Part shown: positions 11,873-22,978 of the stretch, one piece after another | Position numbering within the stretch: position 1 is the first letter of the stretch | Layout: each line of letters opens with the position of its first letter | Assembly (NCBI RefSeq): GCF_020080835.1 | Contig: NC_058161.1 | Location: forward strand, 20,387,603-20,451,602 | DNA from: Cotesia glomerata | Lineage: Eukaryota; Arthropoda; Insecta; Hymenoptera; Braconidae | DNA: 64,000 bases | Direction: 5' to 3' | Position numbers and translations under genes: made by a program | Notes under the pieces: generated by a model | What the model was told of the DNA's origin: nothing | Databases searched by the model: none | The model's input: only the letters and a program-made list of their open reading frames with translations

Positions 11873-13621
11873 TTAAGGTGGTATTGAAGTGTTGGTCATC
11901 GATTGAGAAGCATTGTGCCACTTCAGCTCATTTTGCCGTGCTGAAAAATATAAACAAAAATTGATTAAAGCCGTAGAAAAAAAAAAAAAAAAAAAAAAAA
12001 AAATAAAAATAAGGAACTCGGTACTGAGAGAAGAAATTTATTTTTAAAAATGATGGACATTTTTGTTATAAGAAATTAATTTGGTGAGAATTTTATTTCT
12101 TAGCTGAAGAAATAATAATTTTTTTAACAAAAAAATTACTGTGAGAAATGAAATTGTTTAAAATTTCCCAGAAATTAATTTTTTGTCACAAAAATCTTCA
12201 TTTTTTTTAAGTGTAGTCTTCTTACCAGAATAATTATGATGCAAAGACAAAGGAGTGGCGATAGATGTGCGAAATGACCTGCGAGTAAGTGTAATAATAA
12301 CAATTAACACTGAAGTAACCACTAAAATAACAAAAATTCCCAAAATAATAATGACTATTTGTCGTTGCTTTCGCGCTTGCTCCAATTCCATCAGCGACTT
12401 TTCGACGACTTTTATCTTGTGATCGTCGTTTATCATTTCTTCCGGAGGATAATGATAAGTTTTGCTGGTATTGGACAGTCGGGTGGAGCTTTTTCGGTTA
12501 ATACTGTTCGAACGTCTTGCAGATACTTTTCTCTTCACACTGGCTCTTCTTCCGTCCCCTAAAAATTTAATTTTCATCAATTAATAATGCTAAAACAAAA
12601 AGACATTTAACAATTTTTAATTTTTTTAATCTATAAAAATTATAAGTTAAAAAAATTGCACAAAATTTTTCAAATTTTCTACATGTTAAATTTTTTCTTT
12701 CAATTTTTTTAAATTAATTTTCTTCAATAAAAAAAATTATAAAAATTTTCTGACGTCTAATTTAATTTTAATTAATTAAATGATAGTTAAATTAGCATAT
12801 AATAAATTTTTGATTTTTTAAATCAATAAAAATTATAAGTTCAAAAAAATATTATTAAAAAATTGCACTGAAGAATTTTTAAAATTTTGTTAACGTAAAA
12901 TTGTATTTTTTTTAAATTTTTTTCAATGAAAAAAAATTAGGAAAACGGTTGACCCTGAAGGCCATCCCTGCAACTTCCCGCTAATTCCATACTTAGGCAC
13001 TTAAAATTGCACCAATGATGTTTTTGAACTCTTCGAGCTTAAAAATACAATTTATGGGTTATTTTGAGCTCTCCGAGCTCAAAGAGATTGCTTTCCTATG
13101 CTTTTGAGCTCTTCGAGCTCAAAAGTCTGATAGAGATTTGATAAGACACTATTTTTTGAATTTTTAAACCGCAATAACTTTTGAATGAATAAACCGATTT
13201 TCACGCGGTTGGCAGCATTCGACGCAGTTTTTTAAGCCTTACAAAGAATCTTGAATTTTGAATTGATCGCGCTAGGAATTTCGGAGTTATTCCGAAAAAA
13301 CACTTTTTTCGGTTTTCTTTCGTTCACGATATCTCTCGAACGAATCAACCGATTTTGACCGGACTGGTGGCGATCGGCGTGGTTTTTCGAGATTAGGAGC
13401 TGATTAGTTTTTGGAATTTAACCATAAAGCCGTTTAAAAGTTATTCCAAAAAACCACATTTGAAAAAAATTATTTTTCAGTTTTTTGAAGATTTCTCAAA
13501 ATCTATTGATCTGAATCGGTCCAAATAGTTTTCAAAATCTAAGTTTGGTCAAGCCCTTTCGAATGGCACCAACCACAATGAAATCGGTCAAGCCGTTCAA
13601 AAGTTATGAGCGGTTCACATA

Positions 13622-13687
<66 letters not shown>

Positions 13688-14335
13688 TACAGACACCGTG
13701 ACAACCTCACGGGGATAGTCAGGGAAGCTTCCTGTGACCTTCAAACGTCGAGATCTGATGAAAACTCGATTTTTGCAAAACGGGGTGAAAACAATAACTT
13801 CCCGATTTTTGAAAATCTTCGATTTTTGAAAATCTTCGATTTTCTTAGCGGGAAGTTAAAAATTATAAAAATTTTCTAATTCCGCCTAATTAAATTCTAA
13901 ACAACAATTATTCCTTTTTACACTGTAATTTTCCTCTATTGCTTCTTTCCATGCAGAATTTCATAAATTTTCTCCGCCCGACAAGATGGCGGGTGGTATA
14001 TCAAAATGTCGGCATGCTTAAATAAAAGCGGTAAATTCAAATTTTTTACCTAAAGGTGTAGGACCGTGAGTAATTCTTCCGTGAATACTGTTTCGTCGTC
14101 GATTTCCAGTTTCACCCGATCGGAACCGCTTAGGTCGGTCAGATTGCGTACAAACAGAGTTCGATCTTCTAGCCCGGTTGTTTTGCAACTGGGGACTTGG
14201 TGGATACAGCCCCTGGGATATAAGCTCGTCGCGGAAGTCTGGTAGTCGCTCGCTGTAGTAATTTCTGTTGTCGTAAAATACAATTCTATCGTTCTCCGAA
14301 CGGGATCTTGTTGTCATTGGGTAATTGCGTTCCAT
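11873..14335 (-). CDS. unrecognised single-pass membrane protein, 228 aa
   Basis: Three exons on the minus strand: 14335-14050, 12558-12226 and 11940-11873. Phases join as 1 and 1 and end in TAA, giving 228 aa. I do not recognise the family. Residues 1-130 are polar and rich in Arg, Ser and Asn with basic stretches (RPKRFRSGETGNRRRNS). Residues about 143-162 are charged and could form a short helix. Residues about 163-186 are one strong membrane segment (QIVIIILGIFVILVVTSVLI). The C-terminal 40 residues contain NYS and NAS sequons and end TNTSIPP. No signal peptide is visible, so a type II or tail-proximal anchor is possible; topology is inferred. The clean splicing argues for a real gene. 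Intron 1 carries the ACTTCCCGC repeat. Confidence 0.72.
12939..13858 (+). repeat. ACTTCCCGC-ended dispersed repeat, copy A
   Basis: Starts AGGAAAACGGTTGACCCTGA and ends AGCGGGAAGTT. The same family occurs at 25908-27082 (reverse) and 60599-62220 (with a nested element). It has palindromic GAGCTCTTCGAGCTC words near the start, many lines of the type GAACGAATCAACCGATTTT and a (CA)n microsatellite at 13625-13682. No coding capacity is evident. It lies in intron 1 of the 228-aa gene. Confidence 0.75.
13625..13682. repeat. (CA)n microsatellite inside the dispersed repeat
   Basis: About 29 CA units. An equivalent tract occurs at 61986-62052, and a short GT tract at 26068-26082 in the reverse copy, so the tract belongs to the repeat family and varies in length between copies. 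Confidence 0.9.
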
Positions 14336-15829
14336 TTTTTAGAATTATTATTTTTAATTATCTAGAAAAATTAAATTAATATTTAATAAAAATTTCAAAA
14401 AATTTTTTTATTATATTTAATAAAAAAATTTTCAATTTTTTTACTAAAATTATAAAAATTCCATACTGAAATAAAAATTTTCCCCTAAAAAATTTCTCTT
14501 TAATTTAATTTCACTTTTTTTAAAAATTATTTTTTTGGGTCAAAAATTTTTCTTTTAAATAAAATTATTTTTTTTTTTTTCAAAAAAATTTATTATATTT
14601 AATAAAAACTTCATAGTTTTTTAACTAAAATGAAATAAAAATTTTATACAGAAAAAAAATTATTTTGAAGAATTTTATTTTTTTAATTTTAGTAAAAAAA
14701 ATTCTTAAACTAAAAAATTGTTTTTACTTAAATTTAATTTCACTTTTTTCAAAAATTAATCTGTTAAAAATTATATTTTTTTTTTTATTAAAAAAATTTT
14801 TAAACTAAAAAATTTTTCTTTCTTTAATTTAATTTCATTTTTTTCAAAAATTAAATTATTAAAAAATTTTTTCTCTAAAATTATAAAAATTTCACAGAAA
14901 AAAAATTATTTTGAAGAATTTCATTTTTTTTTTTGAGTAAAAAAATTATTAAACTAAAAAATTTTTCTTTCTTTAATTAAATTTCACATTTTTCAAAAAT
15001 TAAATTTTCTTTAGGTCAAGAATTTTTTTCTAGATTAAAATTAATTTTTTTTTTTTCAAAAAAAATATTTTATGATTAATAATTGGAAAAAAAATGATAA
15101 TAATTATAAAAAAATAAAAGTTAAGATATCAAACGTCATATATAATGGTAATACAGTGTTATAAAGATTTTAAAAGCATAAAAGCCGTGTGTTATATTGG
15201 GTTTGACGTATGTTTAAATCTCGAGTCTAAAAGTAGATCAGCACACCCCCGTTATTCTCCGGCAAAAGTAAACTCACGTCTTAAATTGATACACAACCGC
15301 CTTTATAATTAACGTTTAAACATTTTTATTTTTTTTACAATAAATAATTAATTAAGTTAATAAAAAAAAAAAATGAAACTTTTTTTTTTCACTTTAATAT
15401 TTTTTAAAATTTATTTTAATAATTTTCTTACTTAAATAACTTTTTTTTAATTTTTAATTAAAAAAAATAGTTTTTTTAATTAATCACCAAGCGAGGTGAA
15501 AAAATAAATTATAAAAATTTAATAGAAATTGCGACAGAGCTTTCGAGATGTCGGTGAGTGACTGGAGTAATTTTAATTTTAAAAGCGGAAAAATAAAACC
15601 AATGGCCTCCTAAGTTACTCCCACCAATTAGCCGCTTATTTATACTACAATAATTTCAAAAATTCCACTATCGATTTATAATTAATAAAAATTTTAAGGA
15701 TAAAATTAAATGTACTTTTCTTGTTTTATTAATATAACAAAGTATAAAAATTTACAATACCCTTTACAAAATATATATTTAATATACAATTTTTCAATAA
15801 TATGTAATATCAATTTTTCTAATTTCATA
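14336..15829. other. upstream low-complexity A/T region
   Basis: Between 14340 and 15110 the sequence is alternating runs of A and T with imperfect internal repetition. A less biased block at 15170-15290 and another at 15530-15650 could hold the promoter and 5' UTR of the 228-aa gene, but no defined element can be supported. Confidence 0.4.
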
Positions 15830-15944
15830 ACAACTTGCATGTATCTTGTGAACTATTGACATTTTAATTGATATCAGTTCATCCTGATGTTACACTCATC
15901 GAGACCTTTCATTTGAGTACCCACATGAATTTTTCATATATTTA

Positions 15945-16707
15945 CACGAAAAAAAGTAAACTGTAATAAATAACAGTCGATTCATAATAATTAATTATCA
16001 ACTGCTAAAAATTACCATTTCAAACAGTAAAATCGTGATTTTACTTTTCACTTTATTATAATATTTACCATTTAAACGTTACAATTTACTCTTTACATGG
16101 AAGAAAATACTATTTCAAACAGTAATATTCGCTATGTAAATGTCTAAAATGTTTAAGTATAATAATTAACAATTCAGACTTTGATATTTATCATTTCGTA
16201 CCTAAAAAATGATCTTATGATATGTAAAAAGTATAAAATAAAGCTAGTAAATTTCTAATACAAGCAACGTCAATATTTACAAAGTAAAATGGTAAATTTT
16301 AAACGCAATGCTAAAAATCAAACTGTAATTATTGACTTGCTTGGACTGGTAAAATCTATATTTTAAAAGTATAATTTTTACTGTTTCAAATGTTAAATTC
16401 TCCCAGAGTGAGACCCCCTTCTCTTTCATCTGAGTTCCTCTTCTCCTCATAATATCGACTATATATTGAAATGGCAATTTTTACTGTTTGAAACTGTAAT
16501 TTTTTAAGATGAAAGAGTTGTTATTTACTATAGTGACAGCTACTAATCACTTATTTTGGATATTAAATTATAAATTGTGGCTTTTATACTTTCTACATTA
16601 AGTTCTGTAATATTTATATTTTTGCCACCCCGATGTCCACTTTACTGTTTGAAACTATAAAAATTAACTGGGATCCGAGTGAATATTACAGTTTACTTTT
16701 TTCCGTG
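15945..16707. mobile_element. TA-flanked MITE (CACGAAAAAAAGTAAACTG ends), copy 2
   Basis: 763 bp, nearly identical to 7675-8434. Its right side is followed by about 70 bases (16708-16778) that match the right flank of copy 1 exactly as far as could be compared. This copy therefore seems to have arrived together with flanking DNA, not by clean transposition. Confidence 0.8.
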
Positions 16708-16770
16708 TAGAAAAAAAATTAAGGGCTACAAAACTATCAGCTTAATGATAACAAATAAACAGCCAAATTA

Positions 16771-16812
<42 letters not shown>

Positions 16813-17012
16813 TAAATGTTCATATGAAAAATATATGAAAAATTGATGTGAGCTTATATCTTTGAAAATATCAATAATTATGAAATGACATTGTATTTTG
16901 TCAACTAATGATATTTTTAAAGATATAAGTTCATCCTGAAATTGCACTCATCAAGAGCTTTCATTTGAGTACCCACATCAATTTTTTATATATTTATATA
17001 TATTATATATAT

Positions 17013-17944
17013 GGGTGATTTTCTGTAAGGATGTTTTCTGCTGTCCCAGGCATTTTTTTATTAGAAAAATTGTTATTTTATTATTAAAAAAAATTTATTA
17101 CGAAAGTAAAAAAACATTTCTATTTTGAGCAATATGAAAACTAAAATGAAATAAATTTTGGTTTTTTTGCTATAAATTGGTAAACCACCGAAATAACAGT
17201 CCCCTGGGCTGTCCCATTCCCAAAATTAATACTTTAAGATTAAATTTTAAGTTATTCGTCGATAATATATAATTTGGTCCATAATGTTTATAAACTTAAT
17301 TAGTTAACTAACAATCTTCTTCAATAAAGAGTACCGAAAATTAATTTGTTTCATTAAATTCATTAAACCAAAGTTTGTCCCAGGCATTTTAAGAACAGTC
17401 CCCTGCCAGAAGTTCAAAGCCAAAAAAAAAATCCAGCGTGTTATTTTACCTTTTGTAAGGTTTATAAGGACCTAACTAGCCTTGAGTTAATAACCATAGG
17501 GCTGTTAGCGCTTTATCGGCATTTTATTTAGTGTCAAAGCACCGTTTGTGCTGGAATTATGTGTCTGGGCCACTTCAAAACTCAGTCCCCTGGCAACTAT
17601 TTTTATTTATAATTTATTTATAAAATTCGATCCATAAGTCTTAATATTATTCTAATTAATGTAAACATTCATTGAGAACTTGAAAAGTTGAATGCATTGA
17701 AATAGTTTGCTTGATTTTTCTCAATTTGATAACAAAAAAACAGTCCCCTGGCAAACAGTCCCCTGTGATGTTATATGGCAAAAGATACACAAATATCGAA
17801 AAAGCAAAAATTAATTCGGCTGTTTATTTATTATGATTAAGCTTATAGTTTTGTAGCCCTTGTTAATTTTTTTTCTAATAAAATCAAAAATAATTTGGTC
17901 GGAGAATTTTGTACAGATTTAAGACGTCCTTACAGAGAATCACC
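17013..17944 (-). mobile_element. GGGTGATT-ended element, copy 2 (empty site)
   Basis: Reverse-oriented copy of the 7605-9274 element, about 932 bp, ends GGGTGATTTTCTGTAAGG and CCTTACAGAGAATCACC. At the position where copy 1 carries the MITE, this copy has only TTAG (about 17877), so it shows the pre-insertion sequence. It is itself inserted in the TA-rich centre of a Helitron palindrome. Confidence 0.8.
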
Positions 17945-18228
17945 TATGTATATATGAAAAATATATCAATAATGCATGTGGGTACTCAAATGAAAGCTCT
18001 TGATGAGTTTAACATCGGGATGAGCTTATATCTTTAAAAACGTCAATAGTTTAGAAAGTACAGTACAATTTAACAAAATTCATTATTTAATAAAGGATAA
18101 TTTTATTTTAATTATAGTTACTTCCACTAATTAGCTACTTATTTTTTTAATTTATACTACAATAATTTCAACAAATTTATTATAAATTTATAATTAATAA
18201 AAATCTTCAGAATAAAATTAAATATACT

Positions 18229-18234
18229 TTTATT
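18229..18234 (-). promoter_or_regulatory. polyadenylation signal of HSDL2
   Basis: AATAAA on the minus strand, about 80 bases beyond the HSDL2 stop codon. Confidence 0.5.
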
Positions 18235-18312
18235 GATATAACAAAGTATAAAATTGATTATAAAAATTTACAATACCCTTTACAAAATATATATTTTAAT
18301 ATAAAATAAATT

Positions 18313-21300
18313 TTAAAGCTTTGATTTCAAGCTGCTCATTAATTTTTCTAATTTCATAGCGACTTGCAAATTTCCATCGATCTTGAGCTTTCCCATCATG
18401 AACGCGGACGCGGGTTTCAATTTTCCCGAGAACATATCAAAGAAATTATCGGCCTCCATGGTCAGAATAGCGTCGGCAGCTTGAGACGGCTTTCCTTTTT
18501 CTAGAGCTCCGTTTCCAGTCTTCAAATCCAGGAACCACGTTCCTGGATTGTCTCCTGTTATATTGAATTGATAAATCGCGGTTGTTCTTCTCACGAGATC
18601 TGCTGATAAGTTGGCTCTTATTGCGGAGAAAATGACGTTTAAGTCTTTGGAATTTTGAGCTGGTTTTTTTGTAGGATCAAAAACGGTGTGGCTATTTGAT
18701 TGGAAGTCTTCTTCGTCCAAGAAAAAGTCCAACATTAACTTGTCTTTCCACTCTGAAAAATTAATTTTCATTGTAATTAAATTGTCTATATTATTAAGAA
18801 AAATCCTGTCTCCAGGATACATATTTAAGAAATGACTTTGTATCTTGTGAAATATTGCTATTTTTAAAGATATAAGCTCATCCCGATGTTACACTCATCG
18901 AGACCTTTTATTTGAGTACCCACATTAATTTTTCATATATTTATATATATTATATATATGTATATATGACAAATATATAAAAATTACGCGTGGGTATTCA
19001 AATAAAAGCTCTTGATAAGTGTAACATCAGGATGAGCTTATATCTTTAAAAATGTCAATAGTTAAGAAATAATCTTGTATCTTGTCAACTATTGACATTT
19101 TTAAAGATATAAGCTCATCCTGATGTTACACTCATCGAGAGCTTTCATTTGAGTAGCCACATACATTTTTGATATATTTTTCAGATATACATATATATGA
19201 TATATATAAATATATGAAAAATTGATGTGGGTACTCAAATGAAAGCTCTTGACGAGTGTAACATCGGGATGAGCTTATATCTTTAAAAATGTCAATAGTT
19301 AAGAAATTACCTTATATCTTGTCAACTATTGACATTTTTAAAGATATAAGCTCATCCCGATGTTGCACTCATAAAGACCTTTCATTTGAGTACCCACATC
19401 AATTTATTATATATTTATATATATTATATATATGTATATATGAAAAATATATCGAAAATGCATGTGGGTACTCAAATGAAAGCTCTTGATGAGTGTAACA
19501 TCAGGATGAGCTTATATCTTGAAAAACGTCAATAGTTAAAGAATTACAGTGCAATTCAACAAAAGTCATTATTTAATAAAGCAATATTTTATCTATTTAT
19601 ATTCCACAATAATAAATACGATCAAAATAAAAATAAAATGATAATTTACCAGGATTACAAGCATAGGGAGTAAAATCAGTGATTCCTTCTTCTCTAAGGA
19701 TTGTTTCGTCGATACAAAACCTTCCGGTAAGTGATTTGCTATCCTTGCAAAAAATAACATACGCTGCATCAGCCATTATGTCGGCTTTACGGCTCACATT
19801 GAATCCTTCTCCACCTGTCAGCATTTCAATAGCTGCCGTATGAATAGCTGAAAGAAAAATTATTAAAATCAATCAATAATTGATGACTAGGGCTAGAATT
19901 TTTGCCTTCAAAACAACAATTAAATATTACTGATATCAAATTTTTGATATTAAAATGGAAATATTGGATGGCAATTCATGATAAAAATAAACTTACCAGT
20001 CTTAGGCCAAAGAGCGTTAACAGCAATCCCATCTTTTTTAAATTCTTCAGCCATTCCCATGGCGCACATTGACATTCCATACTTGGATAAGGTGTAAGCC
20101 AAGTTACTTTGGAACCACTTGGGTTTCATGCTCAACGGTGGGCTTAGGTTCAGGATATGAGGATTCGAGCTTTTTTTCAAAAAAGGTATGCAAGCCTTCG
20201 ACCTATAGTTAAAATTTTATCAAATAATCAGCCTTAGCTAAATGTAAATTGTTGAAAATTAAAGAAAAAACTTACACCAAAAATGTACCACGTGTATTGA
20301 TGTTATTCATCAAGTCGTATCTTTTCATGTCGGTATCAAGCGTGGGTGTCAGCGAAATAGCGCTCGCATTGTTCACCACAATGTCAATGCCCCCGAACTT
20401 GCTGACAGCTTCATTTACGGCCGCGAGAACCTGGGATTCGTCCCGAACGTCGACCATGCATGGTAGAGCTTTTCCTCCAGCTTCTTCCACTATAATTAAA
20501 TTAATTTGACAATTAATATAAGATCATAATTAAATTTACTAATCACTTGACCATTTTTTAATTTTGCTTAATAAAAATTTATTAAGATTATTAAATATCT
20601 TCTAAATTAATTTCTAATGTAATTGAATGATCTATAATCATTAAAAAAATAAGAAAAATATTGTCTCCAGGATACATAATTAAGAAATGACCTTATATGT
20701 TGTGAAATATTGCTATTTTTAAAGATATAAGCTCATCACGATATTACATTCATCAAGACCTTTCATTTGAGTACCCACATCAATTTTTCATATATTTTAT
20801 ATATTTATATTTATTACATATATATATATGAAAAATATATCAAAAATGCATGTGAGTGCTCAAATGAAAGCTCTTGATGAGCCTAACATCGAAATGAGCT
20901 TATATCTTTAAAAATGTCAGTAATTAAGAAACTACTTTATATCTTGTGAACTATTGACATTTTTAAAGATATAGGCTCATCCTAACATTACACTTATCAA
21001 GACCTTTCATTTGAGTACCCACATCAATTTTTCATATATTTCATATTTATGTATATTATATTTATGTATATATGAAAAATATATCAAAAATGCAAGTGGG
21101 TACTCAAATGAAAGCTCTTGATGAGCCTAACATCGGAATGAGCTTATATCTTTAAAAATGTCAGTAATTAAGAACTGACATTGCTATCTTGTCGACTAAT
21201 GATATTTTTAAAGATATAAGCTTATCCCGATGTTACACTCATCGAGACCTTTCATTTGAGTACCCACATCAATTTTTCATATATTTCATATATTTATATA

Positions 21301-21869
21301 TATTATATATAAGTAAATATGGAAAATATATCAAAAATGCAAGTAGGTACTTAAATGAAAGCCCTTGATGAGTGTAACATCGGGATGAGCTTATATCTTT
21401 AAAAACGCTATTATTTAAGAAAGTACAGTGCAATTTAACAAAAGTCATTATTTAATAAAAAAATTATTTAAAAAAAATTGCATTATTAATTTTTTTTTAA
21501 TTTCTACTTGTTAATTTTTTTGCCGTAATTTATTTACTGAAAAAATTCCTAAAATTATCAAATATCTTTTGAATAAATTTTCATGTAATTAAATTATAAA
21601 TAAACAAATAAATTACCTTCTTTAGCAGCTGTGTAAATAGTGCCAGGTAATTTAGGATGTGGTTCTGCAGTCTTTGCACAAATAACAACATTCGCACCAT
21701 CCTTAGCAGCCTTTAACGCAATACTTTTTCCAATTCCTCTGGAAGCTCCCGTTATGAACAATGTACGTCCAGCAAGTTTTCTAAAAAATATTATTTAAAT
21801 TAATATCTTTTTTTTTATATAAAAAAGTGAAATTTTATTTTAAAATTCTTACCCGGTGTTAGAAATCAT
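18313..21869 (-). CDS. HSDL2: hydroxysteroid dehydrogenase-like protein 2 (SDR + SCP2)
   Basis: Six exons: 21869-21853, 21780-21617, 20489-20276, 20202-19997, 19847-19650 and 18752-18313; all phases agree and give 412 aa (human about 418). The N-terminal short-chain dehydrogenase shows the cofactor motif TGASRGIG (residues 16-23), NNAS in the middle and the catalytic YTLSK. The C-terminal SCP2-like lipid-binding domain is encoded by the last exon (GTWFLDLKTGNG, MFSGKLKPASAFMMGKLKI). The C-terminus is LKSKL, which could act as a peroxisomal type 1-like signal. The family sits in peroxisomes and mitochondria and is linked to fatty acid metabolism; the exact substrate is unknown. Introns 2 and 5 are filled by Helitron palindromes. 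The gene is divergent from the carnitine carrier. Confidence 0.96.
18784..19585 (+). mobile_element. Helitron with palindrome modules in HSDL2 intron 5
   Basis: Starts TCTATATTATTAAGAAAA only about 30 bases inside the intron (the start matches the Helitron 5' consensus seen at 44330), then several palindromic modules, ending with the CAGTGCAATTCAACAAAAGT word. The 3' hairpin and CTAG are missing, so the right end is truncated. Orientation is opposite to HSDL2. Confidence 0.75.
20628..21460 (+). mobile_element. Helitron with palindrome modules in HSDL2 intron 2
   Basis: Begins TCTATAATCATTAAAAAAAT after an A, then GTCTCCAGGATACATAATTA and three palindromic modules, ending with CAATTTAACAAAAGTCATTA near 21450. 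The 3' hairpin is not visible. Confidence 0.75.
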
Positions 21870-22978
21870 TTTTAGTTAACTAATAATAAAAATACAAGTA
21901 ATTAATAATTGTGACTTGTTACTTATTACTTGTTCCAAAGGTCGCTTACAGCTGTCACTTTTTTTGTAACAATATCACATACAGTCTCTACATATAAATT
22001 TTATTTTTTTATTTCATTTTATTAAAGTTCTTTAAGTCAACGAACTCTGTACTTTAAACTCTCGAAAATTATAATTTAAAATTGTTATTATTTTGAGGTA
22101 ATTATTGTTGATAAATTTTTTATTTTTATTATTACTGTGCTTATATATTGTTAAACTTATTTATTGAACTAATTATTGAGGTTACATATTTTTTATAACT
22201 GTAAATAAAATAAATTGTGTCGGTAAAGTGAACTTTCATTTTGACGGTAAAGTTTTCCGCTAAATTTTAAATTATTTTATTTATTTAAATTATAAAATTG
22301 AAATTAGCTAACAGCTGTTTTTTTTTTAATTTAATAAAAAAATTATTTACAATAAAAGTATGCTTTAAAAAATTCTAATTAATTCTTTTTTTTTTTTTTT
22401 TTTAATTTAACAATTTTTATTTTAATTGTATAAAAAATTTTTTATAATAAAAAAACAATAAAAAATTTTTACTAATTATTTTTTTCTATTTTCATATTAC
22501 TGAAGTTAGCTAACAGCTGTCAATTTTTTTTTTTTTAAATCTTAAATATATTATTTACAATAAAAAAAATGTTTTAAAAAATTTTCACTTGTAATTTTTT
22601 AAAAATTTTTATTTGTGGAATTTTTTAATAGAATTTTATTTATATTAATTTTATTGTTGTAAAATTATAAAAAATATTTTAATGCTAATTACGTGACATA
22701 AATGATTTATAAAAAAAAATAATTTTATTAAAAAGTAATAACAGCTGATTTCTATAATTAAAATAAAAAAAAAAAAAAAAAAGAACAGTGAATATTTTTG
22801 GAAATTGACAGAAAAATTTTTGCAGGTTATGTTGCAAAAATAGTACAATCACGTCAATTATTATTATTCTATTATATCTGATAAAGTAGATAAGAGTTAA
22901 TTGTTGATAAGAGTTAATTAATTGTTAATAGTGTAATTTGTATGTTTAATAAATAAATAAATAGATAGATAAAATATA
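21870..22978. promoter_or_regulatory. divergent spacer between HSDL2 and the carnitine carrier
   Basis: 1.1 kb, extremely AT-rich, free of the Helitron modules that fill the neighbouring introns. It must contain the promoters of both genes unless the 5' UTRs are split. CAGCTG E-box cores occur at about 21949, 22311, 22514 and 22741, the last three in a shared AACAGCTG word. No convincing TATA/initiator pair was found. Confidence 0.45.

Larger units (their letters stand above)
15830..18090 (+). mobile_element. Helitron palindrome block with two inserted elements
   Basis: Palindromic arms at 15838-15940, 16805-17012 and 17945-18090. The block is interrupted first by the MITE copy plus flank at 15945-16778 and then by the GGGTGATT element at 17013-17944. 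It ends with the 3'-side word CAATTTAACAAAATTCATTA at 18064-18083, so the orientation is plus. It lies downstream of HSDL2. Confidence 0.72.

Noticed and set aside
19289..19489. Recurrent short frames over the palindromic modules (also 3581, 24457, 24877, 48255, 52533 and 53212)
   Set aside because: They recur because the modules are repeats; reading frames run through TA-rich centres and are broken in other copies.
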